37,812 nt of DNA from Vicinamibacteria bacterium (GCA_016934575.1 JAFGSN010000152.1:1-37812); one strand, 5' to 3'. Counted from the first letter of the stretch, positions 8,414 to 15,905 are shown. Notes: a model not told the origin generated them from the sequence alone. A program made the numbers and translations.

Positions 8414-9288
8414 TGTTTCTCGCTGGTCCAGAGCGCGGCCGAGACGTAGCCAACGACGCGGCTCTTGTCTCCGTCAGCGACGTCGCCCGAGTCGGCGTAT
8501 CGCAGCACCGTTGCTCGATCGGCGCCCAGAGCGCGCGCCGTTTTCATGATCGTCGCGATCGCTCCCCCGCCGCAGGCATGTTCGGGATTCTTCTCAAGCC
8601 TGGAAATCAGCTCCTCATGATCGAATCGCTCGATCGCCGCGACGATGATCGCGTCGAGCCGGTTGGCCGCGGCCGCGGGATGGAAGTGGCTGAGATCGCT
8701 CGATGCGACGAGCAGGACATCGCTCCCCGAAAGCGCGCGCGCCAGAGCCGCCGACAGGCGATCCACGGCATCGGGCGTCTGGCTTCCCATCATGATCGGC
8801 ACGATTTCGAGGTCGGCCACGAGATGACGCAGGAACGGCAGTTGTATCTCGAGCGAGTGCTCGTCTCGATGCAACTCGGGCGCGTCGATCAAGGCCGGGT
8901 CGGCGTTCAGAATCGCCGCGGCCGTCCGTTCATCGATCGGCACTTCTCCGAAGGGCGTGTCCCACGCGCCATGGCCATGGACGGCGATGCCATCGAACGC
9001 AGCGCGATGAGACGGACCCACGAGAACCGCCCTGAGCCGGTTGCGACCCCGTAGCAGGGCGTAGCCGTACGCAGCGACCGGACCGGAAAACATCAAGCCC
9101 GCGTGAGGGCTGACGAGAGCGACAAGCCTGCCCGGGATCTGAACGTCACCGGCGGCGTCGAGGTACGTTTCGACGTCCCTGGCGAGCGCCGCGGCTTCCC
9201 CCGGATACCAACTGCCCGCGAACGCGGAACGGCGTGCCGCTGACGCCAATCCATCCCCCCGTCTATGATAGACGTCGCCTGAATGCAT
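8410..9288 (-). CDS. amrB: AmrB (Memo-like family protein)
   Basis: The protein is up to 292 residues. SWYPGE near the start, SPHAGLMFSG, GPSHRAAFDG, DEHSLEIQLPFL and ASSDLSHFHP are the conserved blocks of Memo, which has an extradiol-dioxygenase-like fold with a His-lined metal site. It forms a coupled pair with amrA. The start is uncertain. ATG at 9288 gives an extra 13 residues of weak quality. A TTG at 9249, preceded by GGGGGG and a TATCAT box, is an attractive alternative that begins close to the conserved SAFAGSWYPGE. The molecular function in bacteria is unknown. Confidence 0.85.
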   Translation of the reverse strand: MHSGDVYHRRGDGLASAARRSAFAGSWYPGEAAALARDVETYLDAAGDVQIPGRLVALVSPHAGLMFSGPVAAYGYALLRGRNRLRAVLVGPSHRAAFDGIAVHGHGAWDTPFGEVPIDERTAAAILNADPALIDAPELHRDEHSLEIQLPFLRHLVADLEIVPIMMGSQTPDAVDRLSAALARALSGSDVLLVASSDLSHFHPAAAANRLDAIIVAAIERFDHEELISRLEKNPEHACGGGAIATIMKTARALGADRATVLRYADSGDVADGDKSRVVGYVSAALWTSEKQ

Positions 9289-9377
9289 TTATACACCCAT
9301 CCGTCAAGCTCCGATAGATTGACCCTTTGAACAGCGCCTTCCGCCGGCTTGGAGCGACAGGCTTCAGATCCTCGGGG

Positions 9378-9391
9378 CCGGATCGATCCGG
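9378..9391. terminator. Palindrome after the sigma/anti-sigma operon
   Basis: CCGGATCGATCCGG is a perfect 14-bp palindrome 17 bases past the stop of the Spy-like gene at 9408. It could form a 5-bp stem with a TCGA loop, but no T-tract follows. It may be a Rho-assisted end or a protein site. Confidence 0.25.
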
Positions 9392-9407
9392 TCCAACGCG
9401 CTCGCGC

Positions 9408-9971
9408 TCATTGTGAGGGAATCGGAGTCGGCGAACGCTCGGCGGCGTCCCGCGATTCTCGCATGAGAGGTCGCCTCTTGGGCGGCTCGCGTGGATGGCG
9501 CGCGTGTCGTCGCAACTCGCCGATCCTTCGCTCGACCTCGAACTCGATCACACGATATTTAGCCTGCTGCATCGGGCTGAGAACGGCGTCAATGGCTTCC
9601 ATGTCACGCTGGATCGTGACCGGCGCCTCGGCGTCCAGAGTCCGAAGCTCACTTACGATCGCCGAGATCTTCAACTCTATCGCGCCACCCTTCTCGAGCA
9701 GACATCGCAGTTCCCGCAATGTCTCGAAGCGACGACGGGCATAGTGACGACGATCGCACTGCAGCTTCCTGACCAAGGGCATGACTCGGGCATATTGCTG
9801 CGTCGTGAGATCCAGTCGTCCTTCGATCTTCCGCGAGAGATACTCGTCGATGAGGCGGTTCATCTCCTCGCGAGAGACGCGCGGCCGCTCGCCGGGCTCC
9901 GCGCTCTTTTCCTGCGCCATGGCGCCCGCGCTCATCACCATGAGCATGACGATTGTCGTACGCGCGATCAC
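9408..9971 (-). CDS. Spy/CpxP-like periplasmic protein, downstream copy
   Basis: This 187-residue protein has a signal peptide with likely cleavage after AGAMA (about residue 19). The rest is helical and charged. It contains LTTQQ (about residue 54) and LSPMQQAKYRVIEFEVERR (about 132-150), the paired LTxxQ-type motifs of the Spy/CpxP/heavy-metal-resistor fold. Single Cys residues occur in KLQCDRRHY and LRCLLEK. Such proteins act as periplasmic chaperones, or, as CnrX, as metal sensors for ECF sigma systems. It overlaps the anti-sigma gene by four bases (ATGA), so it is the third gene of the operon. The C-terminal 40 residues are Arg/Pro-rich. Confidence 0.7.
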   Translation of the reverse strand: MIARTTIVMLMVMSAGAMAQEKSAEPGERPRVSREEMNRLIDEYLSRKIEGRLDLTTQQYARVMPLVRKLQCDRRHYARRRFETLRELRCLLEKGGAIELKISAIVSELRTLDAEAPVTIQRDMEAIDAVLSPMQQAKYRVIEFEVERRIGELRRHARHPREPPKRRPLMRESRDAAERSPTPIPSQ

Positions 9972-10507
9972 AGGCTCCTCCCCATCTCAACTCGCAGCGA
10001 TTCCGAAACGACTCGGACTTCTTCATCGGACAGGACCAGAACGCAAGATCCGAGACAACAGCCGATGGCATGTTCCGTTTCGACATCCAGCATTCTCTCG
10101 ATCATCGGCAACGACGGATCATCTTCCACTCTGGGCAAGGCCGACCAGGCGTCTACGGAGGTCTCCGCGCGCTGATCGCGTCCCAAACCGACGAAGACGG
10201 GCGCCAGGATCGCGATTGTCGCCAATATCGCCGCCGCTGTCGCCGCAAGAGTCAACCAGCGCCTCTGCCTTCTCCGGGCGTCCTCGGCGTCGAGCTCCCG
10301 TCCAAGACGACGTTTCGACGCCTCCCAATAGAGCGGCGACGGCTCGGGAATATCCGTATCGACCGCCAGACGCCAACCATCTCTTGCATGCCGTACTCGA
10401 TCGCGACAGACGTCGCACTCCTCGAGATGGGCGTGATTCTCATCAAGGCCGGCCTCGCTCATCGCGAGGTCGAGCGCCTGTTCATCCGACAAGTGCCGGG
10501 ATTTCAT
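9968..10507 (-). CDS. Zinc-finger anti-sigma factor with one membrane helix
   Basis: The protein has 179 residues. An N-terminal cytoplasmic domain carries H27-x3-C31-x2-C34, the zinc-binding pattern of ZAS anti-sigma factors. One transmembrane helix follows at about residues 84-108, then a ~70-residue extracytoplasmic part. That part contains an unusual Cys cluster, C150-C151-x3-C155, which could bind a metal or form disulfides. It should hold the ECF sigma factor encoded directly upstream (4-bp overlap) until a periplasmic signal arrives. Translational coupling on both sides supports stoichiometric production of the three proteins. Confidence 0.8.
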   Translation of the reverse strand: MKSRHLSDEQALDLAMSEAGLDENHAHLEECDVCRDRVRHARDGWRLAVDTDIPEPSPLYWEASKRRLGRELDAEDARRRQRRWLTLAATAAAILATIAILAPVFVGLGRDQRAETSVDAWSALPRVEDDPSLPMIERMLDVETEHAIGCCLGSCVLVLSDEEVRVVSESLRVEMGRSL

Positions 10508-11124
10508 GGCGCGCCTCCCTGCCCTTTTTCAAGCAACCTCTTCAGGTTCGTCAAAGCATGGAACAGATTCGCCTTCGCCGTTCCGATCGTGGTCCCCATG
10601 ACATGGGCCACATCCGCGTGTTTAAGGTCATGGTAGACCTTGAGTATCAGCGTGATCCGTTGTCGTTCGGGGAGCCGACTCACGGCTTCACGCAACTGTC
10701 GCGAGCGCTCATCCTTCTCGATTCGTTCGATGACATCATTCGCGTTCGCGCCTTTGTCGTCATGGAACTCCTCCATCGCCGGCCGACGCAAGGAACGGTA
10801 ACTGAGACAGGTATTCACGGCGATTCGATAGAGCCAAGTCGAAAACGAGCTATCTCCCCGGAAACGCAAGATTCCACGATAGGCCTTGATGAAGACCTCC
10901 TGGACTAGATCGCTGGCGTCCTCGTGATTGTTAACAAAGCGATAACAGAGTCGATACACGTTGCGCTGATGGCGTTCGAAGAGCGTGTCGAAGGCCTCGC
11001 GTTCCCCGCGCTGATACGCTTTGACGAGCGCGGCGTCCTCTCCGACGGAAGCCGTTGCTTTTTCCGAATGGCTCATGAAAAGGCGACCTGCCGTAAAAAC
11101 CTCAACGCCGCTCGAAGCGCTCAT
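10504..11124 (-). CDS. ECF RNA polymerase sigma factor (RpoE-like)
   Basis: The protein is up to 206 residues. Region 2 is clear (AFDTLFERHQRNVYRLCYR, then EDASDLVQEVFIKAYR and FSTWLYRIAVNTCLSYRR-like sequence). Region 4 follows with LPERQRITLILKVYHDLKHADVA and the HTH GTTIGTAKANLFHA. ATG at 11124 is preceded by GAAAGGG at good spacing; the in-frame ATG at 11076 is the alternative and lacks a clear ribosome site. It heads a three-gene operon with its anti-sigma factor and a Spy-like protein. A hairpin at 11153-11194 separates it from the second Spy-like gene, which is transcribed in the same direction. Confidence 0.9.
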   Translation of the reverse strand: MSASSGVEVFTAGRLFMSHSEKATASVGEDAALVKAYQRGEREAFDTLFERHQRNVYRLCYRFVNNHEDASDLVQEVFIKAYRGILRFRGDSSFSTWLYRIAVNTCLSYRSLRRPAMEEFHDDKGANANDVIERIEKDERSRQLREAVSRLPERQRITLILKVYHDLKHADVAHVMGTTIGTAKANLFHALTNLKRLLEKGQGGAP

Positions 11125-11152
11125 TTTACCGCCCTTTCACCAGACGCCTCAT

Positions 11153-11194
11153 CGAGGCTCGCGGCGAGCACAACGCGACTCGCGGCGAGCCTCG
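11153..11194. repeat. Inverted and direct repeats upstream of the sigma factor gene
   Basis: CGAGGCTCGC (11153-11162) is exactly inverted as GCGAGCCTCG (11185-11194). Inside, CTCGCGGCGAG occurs twice as a direct repeat and is itself nearly palindromic. The element sits in the 81-base gap between the Spy-like gene at 11206 and the sigma factor. It could be a partial terminator that tunes read-through, or a binding site. Confidence 0.5.
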
Positions 11195-11205
11195 TCGTTT
11201 CGCCG

Positions 11206-11703
11206 TTACTCCCTCTTGTCGGATTGAGGCTTCTCCGTCTCGATCGGTCCGGCGTCAATCGGCCCCGGTCGCCCATGACGCCGCTGCGCCTTCATGAATC
11301 GACAACCCATGGGCGGCTCATGATCACGGAACCCCCGACGTCCTTTCTGCGCCCTTTGCTCTGGAGTCAGGACTTTGCTGACGGCCAGCCGATTCTCCAT
11401 CCGAGCCTCGAATGCGGCCGTCTGAAGGTCGGCCACCTGACGAATCCTGGTACGAACGGCCTTCTCGTCGATTTCGGCGGCGGCCAATAGCTCCTGAAGC
11501 TCGATACGAGCGACACGGAGATCGGCTTGGCGACGTATCTCGGCCTTCCGGTGATCGATCCTCATCGTATCGATCCGCGCCCTCTGATCGGCGGTCAGCT
11601 TCAGCGCTTCGTCACCGTATCGTTGGCGTGGTCGTTCCCGTTCAGCCGCGATCGCCGTTCCAGCCATGGTGATCGCTCCAATGAGCATGAGAATGTTTCG
11701 CAT
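11206..11703 (-). CDS. Spy/CpxP-like periplasmic protein, upstream copy
   Basis: The protein is about 165 residues from the ATG at 11703, with GAAAGGGGG as ribosome site. The signal peptide MRNILMLIGAITMAGTAIA is cleaved before AERE. LTADQRARI (about residue 36) and LTPEQRAQK (about 116) are the two LTxxQ motifs, separated by a long charged helical stretch, as in Spy/CpxP. The C-terminus is basic and Pro-rich. It precedes the sigma/anti-sigma genes on the same strand, so one Spy-like protein lies on each side of the regulatory pair. It is probably part of the stress regulon, as chaperone or sensor. Confidence 0.68.
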   Translation of the reverse strand: MRNILMLIGAITMAGTAIAAERERPRQRYGDEALKLTADQRARIDTMRIDHRKAEIRRQADLRVARIELQELLAAAEIDEKAVRTRIRQVADLQTAAFEARMENRLAVSKVLTPEQRAQKGRRGFRDHEPPMGCRFMKAQRRHGRPGPIDAGPIETEKPQSDKRE

Positions 11704-11933
11704 GATCTCATTCCCCCTTTCAAACAAATTAGATCAGGACATGCCGTCAATGGTTGAGGACGACCCATGACAGGCCGCTCGCCGGCCCGATCGTCGCGAA
11801 GGCCAGGACGTATGATAATTCATTGATTCATAGTGGGTTGCATCACGACAACGCTTGTTCTTGACGCGCCGATCATGGCGCGGCTCTTGCAGCTTGATCC
11901 GTAGGGTCGTCATAATCGCGGAGGGGGAATGCC

Positions 11934-12821
11934 ATGCGTGGAGTGGTCTTCGCCAGTGTCGTCATCACGAGTTGTTTTATCGCCGGCGCGCGCGCCGATG
12001 AAATCTGCCTGAAAGACGGCGGATGCCTTCAGGGCGTGATCCTGGAACAGACAGCGTCCACGATAACAATCGAGATCGGTCCCGGCCGAGTCACGCTGCC
12101 GATGGGCCGGATCGACCGTGTGTCGAAGGGCCGCTCCGCTCTGATGTCGTACCATGAGCGGAAACGACTTCTACAAAGAACGGATGTGAATGGCTGGCTG
12201 GATCTTGCTCGATGGGCGCAAGACCATGGCCTCACGACACAGGCTCGTTCCGCTCTTGAGCACGTGATCGAGCTTGATCCCGCCAATCCAGAAGCCAACC
12301 AGGCTCTTGGAAAAACCCTCGTCGGCGAACGATGGCTCGATCAGGAGGACGCCTATCGCGCCAAGGGATATACCCTCTTCGAAGGCGCCTGGATTCCTCG
12401 GGAAGAGCGTGATGCCATGCTCGAAAAGCGCCGTATCGAAGCCGACGCGGCGCTCGTCGAAGCCACTCGGGCCGAAGCGGCCGCTCGCCGCGCCGAAGCC
12501 GAGGCTCGCGCCGACGATGCCGAACAACGAGCGCGGGAAGCCGACACGGCGACGCCGGGCATTAATGGCGTTTGGGGATGGGGTCTCGGCGGTCCATGCC
12601 TCACCGGCCAGCCCTGCCCGCCTGTTCGCGTTGAATGCGGACCGCACATGAGCGGACCGGCGTGTGACGTAAAAACCGACAAGCATGATCATGATCGTCG
12701 TCACAAAACTCCACGTGTCCGGCCCGACCCATCCCGATCCGCGACCCCCACGCCAAACCCCGCGCATTCTTCATCGGCGAGGAAACGCCACCCGAAAGCA
12801 CGCCTACCCGACAAGAATTGA
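11934..12821 (+). CDS. Secreted TPR-type protein, function unknown
   Basis: The protein has 295 residues. A signal peptide (about 1-21, ending GARA) is followed by a short beta-rich segment (ICLKDGGCLQGVIL to RIDRVSKG) resembling modules that precede TPRs in planctomycete and acidobacterial proteins. TPR-like helices follow around residues 80-130 (LDLARWAQDHGLTTQARSAL, then LDPANPEANQALGK). An Ala/Glu/Arg coiled coil covers about 155-205. The tail holds GxGGPCLTGQPCPP, several Cys and a His/Asp cluster (HDHDRRH), then a basic disordered end. GAGGGGG precedes the ATG. I do not recognise a function. Its TGA lies inside the lexA -35 box. Confidence 0.65.
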   Translation: MRGVVFASVVITSCFIAGARADEICLKDGGCLQGVILEQTASTITIEIGPGRVTLPMGRIDRVSKGRSALMSYHERKRLLQRTDVNGWLDLARWAQDHGLTTQARSALEHVIELDPANPEANQALGKTLVGERWLDQEDAYRAKGYTLFEGAWIPREERDAMLEKRRIEADAALVEATRAEAAARRAEAEARADDAEQRAREADTATPGINGVWGWGLGGPCLTGQPCPPVRVECGPHMSGPACDVKTDKHDHDRRHKTPRVRPDPSRSATPTPNPAHSSSARKRHPKARLPDKN

Positions 12822-12846
12822 CCTTCGTCGTTTTTTCGCCTATCCT
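12818..12846 (+). promoter_or_regulatory. lexA promoter
   Basis: TTGACC (12818-12823) and TATCCT (12841-12846) are spaced by 17 bases. Predicted start near 12853 gives a ~20-base leader containing GGGGAG before the lexA ATG at 12872. The -35 box overlaps the stop codon of the preceding gene. No obvious palindromic LexA operator is visible. Confidence 0.55.
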
Positions 12847-12871
12847 TATTTGGGGTTTGGGGAGCAGGTCA

Positions 12872-13477
12872 ATGTACTTGACACGCAGACAGAAGGAGAT
12901 CTTCGACTTCATTCGCCGACACATCGATCGAAAAGGTTATGCGCCGACGATCGAGGAAATCGGAGATCATTTTCAGCTTCGTTCGCTGGCGACCGTTCAC
13001 AAACATCTGACCAACCTTCAGGTCAAGGGCCTTCTCCGCCGTCATGCGAATCGTAGTCGCGCTCTTGAGCTTGTTCCGGCCGGCGTGACGCCCCACGGAG
13101 TCGAGCTCCCGTTACTCGGAACGGTCGCGGCAGGCGCGCCCATCGAGGCCGTTGCGACTCCCGAGACGATCATCGTGCCCGATACGATGACGGGAGCAAA
13201 GGAAACGTATGTCCTCAAGGTCAAGGGCGATTCCATGATCGACGAGCAGATTCGAGACGGCGACTATGTCGTCGTCGAAAACCGGCAGACGGCGAAAGAC
13301 GGAGAAACGGTCGTCGCTCTTCTTGAAGAGAACAACGTGACTCTCAAGAAGCTGTTTCGAGAGTCCGGAGACCGCATTCGCTTGCAGCCGGCGAATTCGC
13401 TCATGACGCCGCTCGTCGTCGATGCGCAACGCGTCCGCGTTCAAGGCGTCGTGATCGGCCTGATGCGGAAGTATTAG
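12872..13477 (+). CDS. lexA: LexA repressor
   Basis: The protein has 201 residues, the standard LexA length. The N-terminal winged HTH starts LTRRQKEIFDFIRRHI. The self-cleavage site is Ala87-Gly88 in VAAGAP. The catalytic serine is S121 in KGDSMIDEQI and the general-base lysine K159 in NVTLKKL. It should repress DNA damage genes and be inactivated by RecA-stimulated autoproteolysis. The ATG at 12872 is favoured over an upstream TTG frame because it matches the family start and follows the promoter. dinB and nth downstream make this a DNA-repair neighbourhood. Confidence 0.95.
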   Translation: MYLTRRQKEIFDFIRRHIDRKGYAPTIEEIGDHFQLRSLATVHKHLTNLQVKGLLRRHANRSRALELVPAGVTPHGVELPLLGTVAAGAPIEAVATPETIIVPDTMTGAKETYVLKVKGDSMIDEQIRDGDYVVVENRQTAKDGETVVALLEENNVTLKKLFRESGDRIRLQPANSLMTPLVVDAQRVRVQGVVIGLMRKY

Positions 13478-13498
13478 AATCAATCGGAGGCGTCAAAC

Positions 13499-13804
13499 AT
13501 GGACGAAAAGAGATCCGTGAATTTCACCATCGTGCCCGAAGAGGAATTGTCTCTGCCGCGGACATACAGCAATTTCTGCGCCATACAGAACTCGCCTTTC
13601 GACTTCACGCTGACGTTTTGTGAGATGCAGCCATTGGGCGAGCAGGCCATCCGTGAGGCGCAAAACTCGCGTGTCGTCAGAGCCCCCGTGCGAGCACGGA
13701 TCGTGGTGCCGGTCCAGATGATTCCGGGATTGGTCTCGGCGCTGCAGGAAAACTACCAGCTCTATCAGGAAAGCTACGGCCCCCCCAAAGGCCCGCTCCA
13801 CTGA
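13499..13804 (+). CDS. DUF3467 domain protein
   Basis: This 101-residue protein matches the DUF3467 outline. SNFCAIQNSPFDFTLTFCEM is followed by RARIVVPVQMIPGLVSALQENYQLYQ, a small soluble fold of unknown role. GGAGG eight bases before the ATG supports the start. It is 21 bases past lexA and probably shares its transcript. The lexA linkage is the only contextual hint; I would not assign a function. Confidence 0.72.
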   Translation: MDEKRSVNFTIVPEEELSLPRTYSNFCAIQNSPFDFTLTFCEMQPLGEQAIREAQNSRVVRAPVRARIVVPVQMIPGLVSALQENYQLYQESYGPPKGPLH

Positions 13805-13873
13805 TCTCCCGACCCATCAATTCATCGAGACAAATTCTTCCATACGCGGACCTGATTCGGCACGCCCTTCAGT

Positions 13874-13879
13874 TATCCT
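13874..13879 (+). promoter_or_regulatory. -10 box of dinB, leaderless geometry
   Basis: TATCCT ends six bases before the dinB ATG, so transcription would start at or next to the start codon. There is no Shine-Dalgarno sequence. The -35 region (CTGATT or CCTGAT) is poor. Confidence 0.4.
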
Positions 13880-13885
13880 CGATTC

Positions 13886-14986
13886 ATGAAGAGCGGCCGC
13901 GCAACTCGGCGGATACTCCATATCGACCTCGACCCTTTCTTCGTATCGGTTGAAAGAAGCCTCGATCCAGGCCTGCGCGACCGGCCGGTCGTCGTGGGCG
14001 GCGACGGTCGTTCGGGCATCGTCGCCGCCGCCAGCTCAGAGGCGCAGGCCGCCGGCGTACGTCCTGGTCAATCGATCGGCAACGCGCGACGCCTTTGCCC
14101 CCAGGCCTCCTTTCTTGCTGGAGATTTCGAGACTTATGCTCGTGTCAGTGTCGACGTGACGCAGATACTCTTGAGCGCCAGCCGCCGCGTCGAACGGCCG
14201 TCGGCGGACGAGGCTTTCGTCGAGCTGCCCGTCCAGAAATCCGCTCCACGACATCCCTTCAGAGTCGTCGACCACATCCAGGATCAGATCCATCGAAGAC
14301 TGGGACTTGATGCTTCTTTCGGCCTCGCCTCGACGCGGCTGGGCTCTCGCATCGCATCCCGATTCGCAAAGCCGCGCGGCCTGCTCGTGCTCCTGCCGGA
14401 GCACGAGCAGGCTTTCGTCGCGCGCCAGTCCATCGAGGCGCTCGGCGAGACCATCACGACGGCGAACCTCGGCCTTCTGAAAAGCGCCGGCCTGATTGCC
14501 ATCCACGATCTTCAGGCAGTCGAGCCGGAACGTCTGGTACGACTGATCGGGCCCGTCAAGGCGACGCAGATCAAAGCCGCCGTCGCCTTGAGCCAAGATC
14601 CTCCCATTCCGGTGACCGCCCCCCCCACGAGCGTACACGAGGAAGCGACGATCCGCGACGTTCACACGAGCCGTGCCGACCTGGAATCCATTCTCGACAA
14701 TCTCGCCCGCCGCGCCCTGAGAAGAATCCGTCCCTTCGATCTTCATGTCTCGGGCCTGAGCGTCGAAGTGATTCGCGGAGAATCGCAGAATCACCGCGCG
14801 GCGCGTCTTCGCGACGGCGTTGCGGACGAACGCGCCATCATCGGGATCCTCCGGGCTCTATCCGGCGCCCTCTTCGTGACTCCTCGTTCCATACGACATG
14901 TCTCGATACGACTCGGTCCGCTGTCACCCATGCCTCCGCAGTATTCGATACTTGGCGGTCACGATGCCGTCGCCCAGAACCGCTGA
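13886..14986 (+). CDS. dinB: DNA polymerase IV (Y family)
   Basis: The protein has 366 residues. HIDLDPFFVSVE carries catalytic D14 and the steric-gate Phe at 19. SADEAFVE carries D108 and E109, the other metal ligands. The thumb and little-finger regions follow (LASTRLGSRIASRFAKPRG, then LERIL-type little-finger sequence near the end). Some family positions vary: the usual Ile/Val before DEA is Ala, and APNK is replaced by ASTR. It performs error-prone translesion synthesis. No beta-clamp motif is obvious at the C-terminus. A perfect 15-bp inverted repeat lies in its coding sequence at 14379-14412. lexA two genes upstream suggests SOS control. Confidence 0.88.
   Translation: MKSGRATRRILHIDLDPFFVSVERSLDPGLRDRPVVVGGDGRSGIVAAASSEAQAAGVRPGQSIGNARRLCPQASFLAGDFETYARVSVDVTQILLSASRRVERPSADEAFVELPVQKSAPRHPFRVVDHIQDQIHRRLGLDASFGLASTRLGSRIASRFAKPRGLLVLLPEHEQAFVARQSIEALGETITTANLGLLKSAGLIAIHDLQAVEPERLVRLIGPVKATQIKAAVALSQDPPIPVTAPPTSVHEEATIRDVHTSRADLESILDNLARRALRRIRPFDLHVSGLSVEVIRGESQNHRAARLRDGVADERAIIGILRALSGALFVTPRSIRHVSIRLGPLSPMPPQYSILGGHDAVAQNR
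14379..14412. repeat. Perfect 15-bp inverted repeat inside dinB
   Basis: GCCTGCTCGTGCTCC (14379-14393) and its exact reverse complement (14398-14412) are separated by TGCC. It encodes part of GLLVLLPEHEQAFVA in the polymerase. As RNA it would form a very stable hairpin in mid-message. Confidence 0.85.
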
Positions 14987-14989
14987 CGC

Positions 14990-14995
14990 TATAAT
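14990..14995 (+). promoter_or_regulatory. Consensus -10 box before nth
   Basis: TATAAT lies 12 bases before the nth ATG, giving an expected leader of about 6 bases. No -35 match was seen at 16-18 bases, and no ribosome binding site is visible. Confidence 0.35.
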
Positions 14996-15007
14996 CGGCT
15001 TGAATCG

Positions 15008-15751
15008 ATGACGAGCGCCCCTCGCGTATCTCTATCCTCCGGAAGCGATCAGCGGTCCCGCGTACAGCGAACCCGCGTCCGGCATCTTGTCGAGCGCCTG
15101 GAACATGCCCATCCCGAAGCATCGTGCGCTCTTGTCTGGAATAATCCTTACGAGCTATTGATGGCGACAATCCTGTCCGCACAGTGCACGGATGCGCGCG
15201 TGAACTCCGTCACTCCTGCCCTGTTCCGGCGCTACCCCGACGCTCCGGCGCTGGCTTCCGCCCGCATCGTCGAGATCGAATCCCTCATTCATCCCACGGG
15301 CTTCTATCGCGCCAAAGCCCGAAACCTCTGGGCCTGCGCCCAAGCGCTCGTCAAGGATCATGCCGGGCGGGTGCCTTCACGAATGGAGGACCTCATCCGC
15401 CTGCCGGGTGTCGGGCGAAAAACAGCCAATATCGTTCTAGGCCATGCATTCAAGCGCGCCGAGGGCATCGCCGTGGACACTCATGTACTGCGAGTAGCGC
15501 GACGTCTGAATCTGACCTTGGCCGAGGATCCGGAAGGCGTCGAATCCGATCTCATGGCGGTCATCCCGCGCGAACGCTGGACTCGTATCAGCGACCTGCT
15601 GATTTTCCACGGACGCAAGCTCTGTACGGCCCGCAAACCGGCCTGTGATCGATGCCCGCTTGTCGACATCTGTGAATGGCCCGACAAACCTCACGTCCGG
15701 ATCGACACGCGCCGGAAACCGAACGGCATGCGTCTCCGTCCGGCGCGCTGA
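15008..15751 (+). CDS. nth: Endonuclease III
   Basis: The protein has 247 residues. It carries the HhH motif LPGVGRKTANIVLG with catalytic lysine K138, the catalytic aspartate D157 in VDTHVLRVARRL, and a [4Fe-4S] site of spacing C-x6-C-x2-C-x5-C (C206, C213, C216, C222). It is a bifunctional glycosylase/AP lyase that removes oxidised pyrimidines. The N-terminal ~22 residues are extra, Ser/Arg-rich and probably disordered. It begins 21 bases after dinB but has its own TATAAT box. Confidence 0.95.
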   Translation: MTSAPRVSLSSGSDQRSRVQRTRVRHLVERLEHAHPEASCALVWNNPYELLMATILSAQCTDARVNSVTPALFRRYPDAPALASARIVEIESLIHPTGFYRAKARNLWACAQALVKDHAGRVPSRMEDLIRLPGVGRKTANIVLGHAFKRAEGIAVDTHVLRVARRLNLTLAEDPEGVESDLMAVIPRERWTRISDLLIFHGRKLCTARKPACDRCPLVDICEWPDKPHVRIDTRRKPNGMRLRPAR

Positions 15752-15816
15752 GTCATGCCAGGCGCGCGCCTCATGCTTTTTCCGAGCTTCCAATGATTCT
15801 CTGGCGGCTCCCTTCT

Positions 15817-15845
15817 TTGACATTCGAGGAAACTTCCTTTATTTT
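15817..15845 (+). promoter_or_regulatory. Strong promoter of the rplM operon
   Basis: A consensus TTGACA (15817-15822) and TATTTT (15840-15845) are spaced by exactly 17 bases. The leader to the rplM start is about 55 bases and might hold an autoregulatory site, though none is clear. Confidence 0.75.
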
Positions 15846-15905
15846 ATGGCGTTACGGCTTCGGATGACGCTTCTTTTATTGCGTCGTGAATGCCAAGGGG
15901 AAGTG

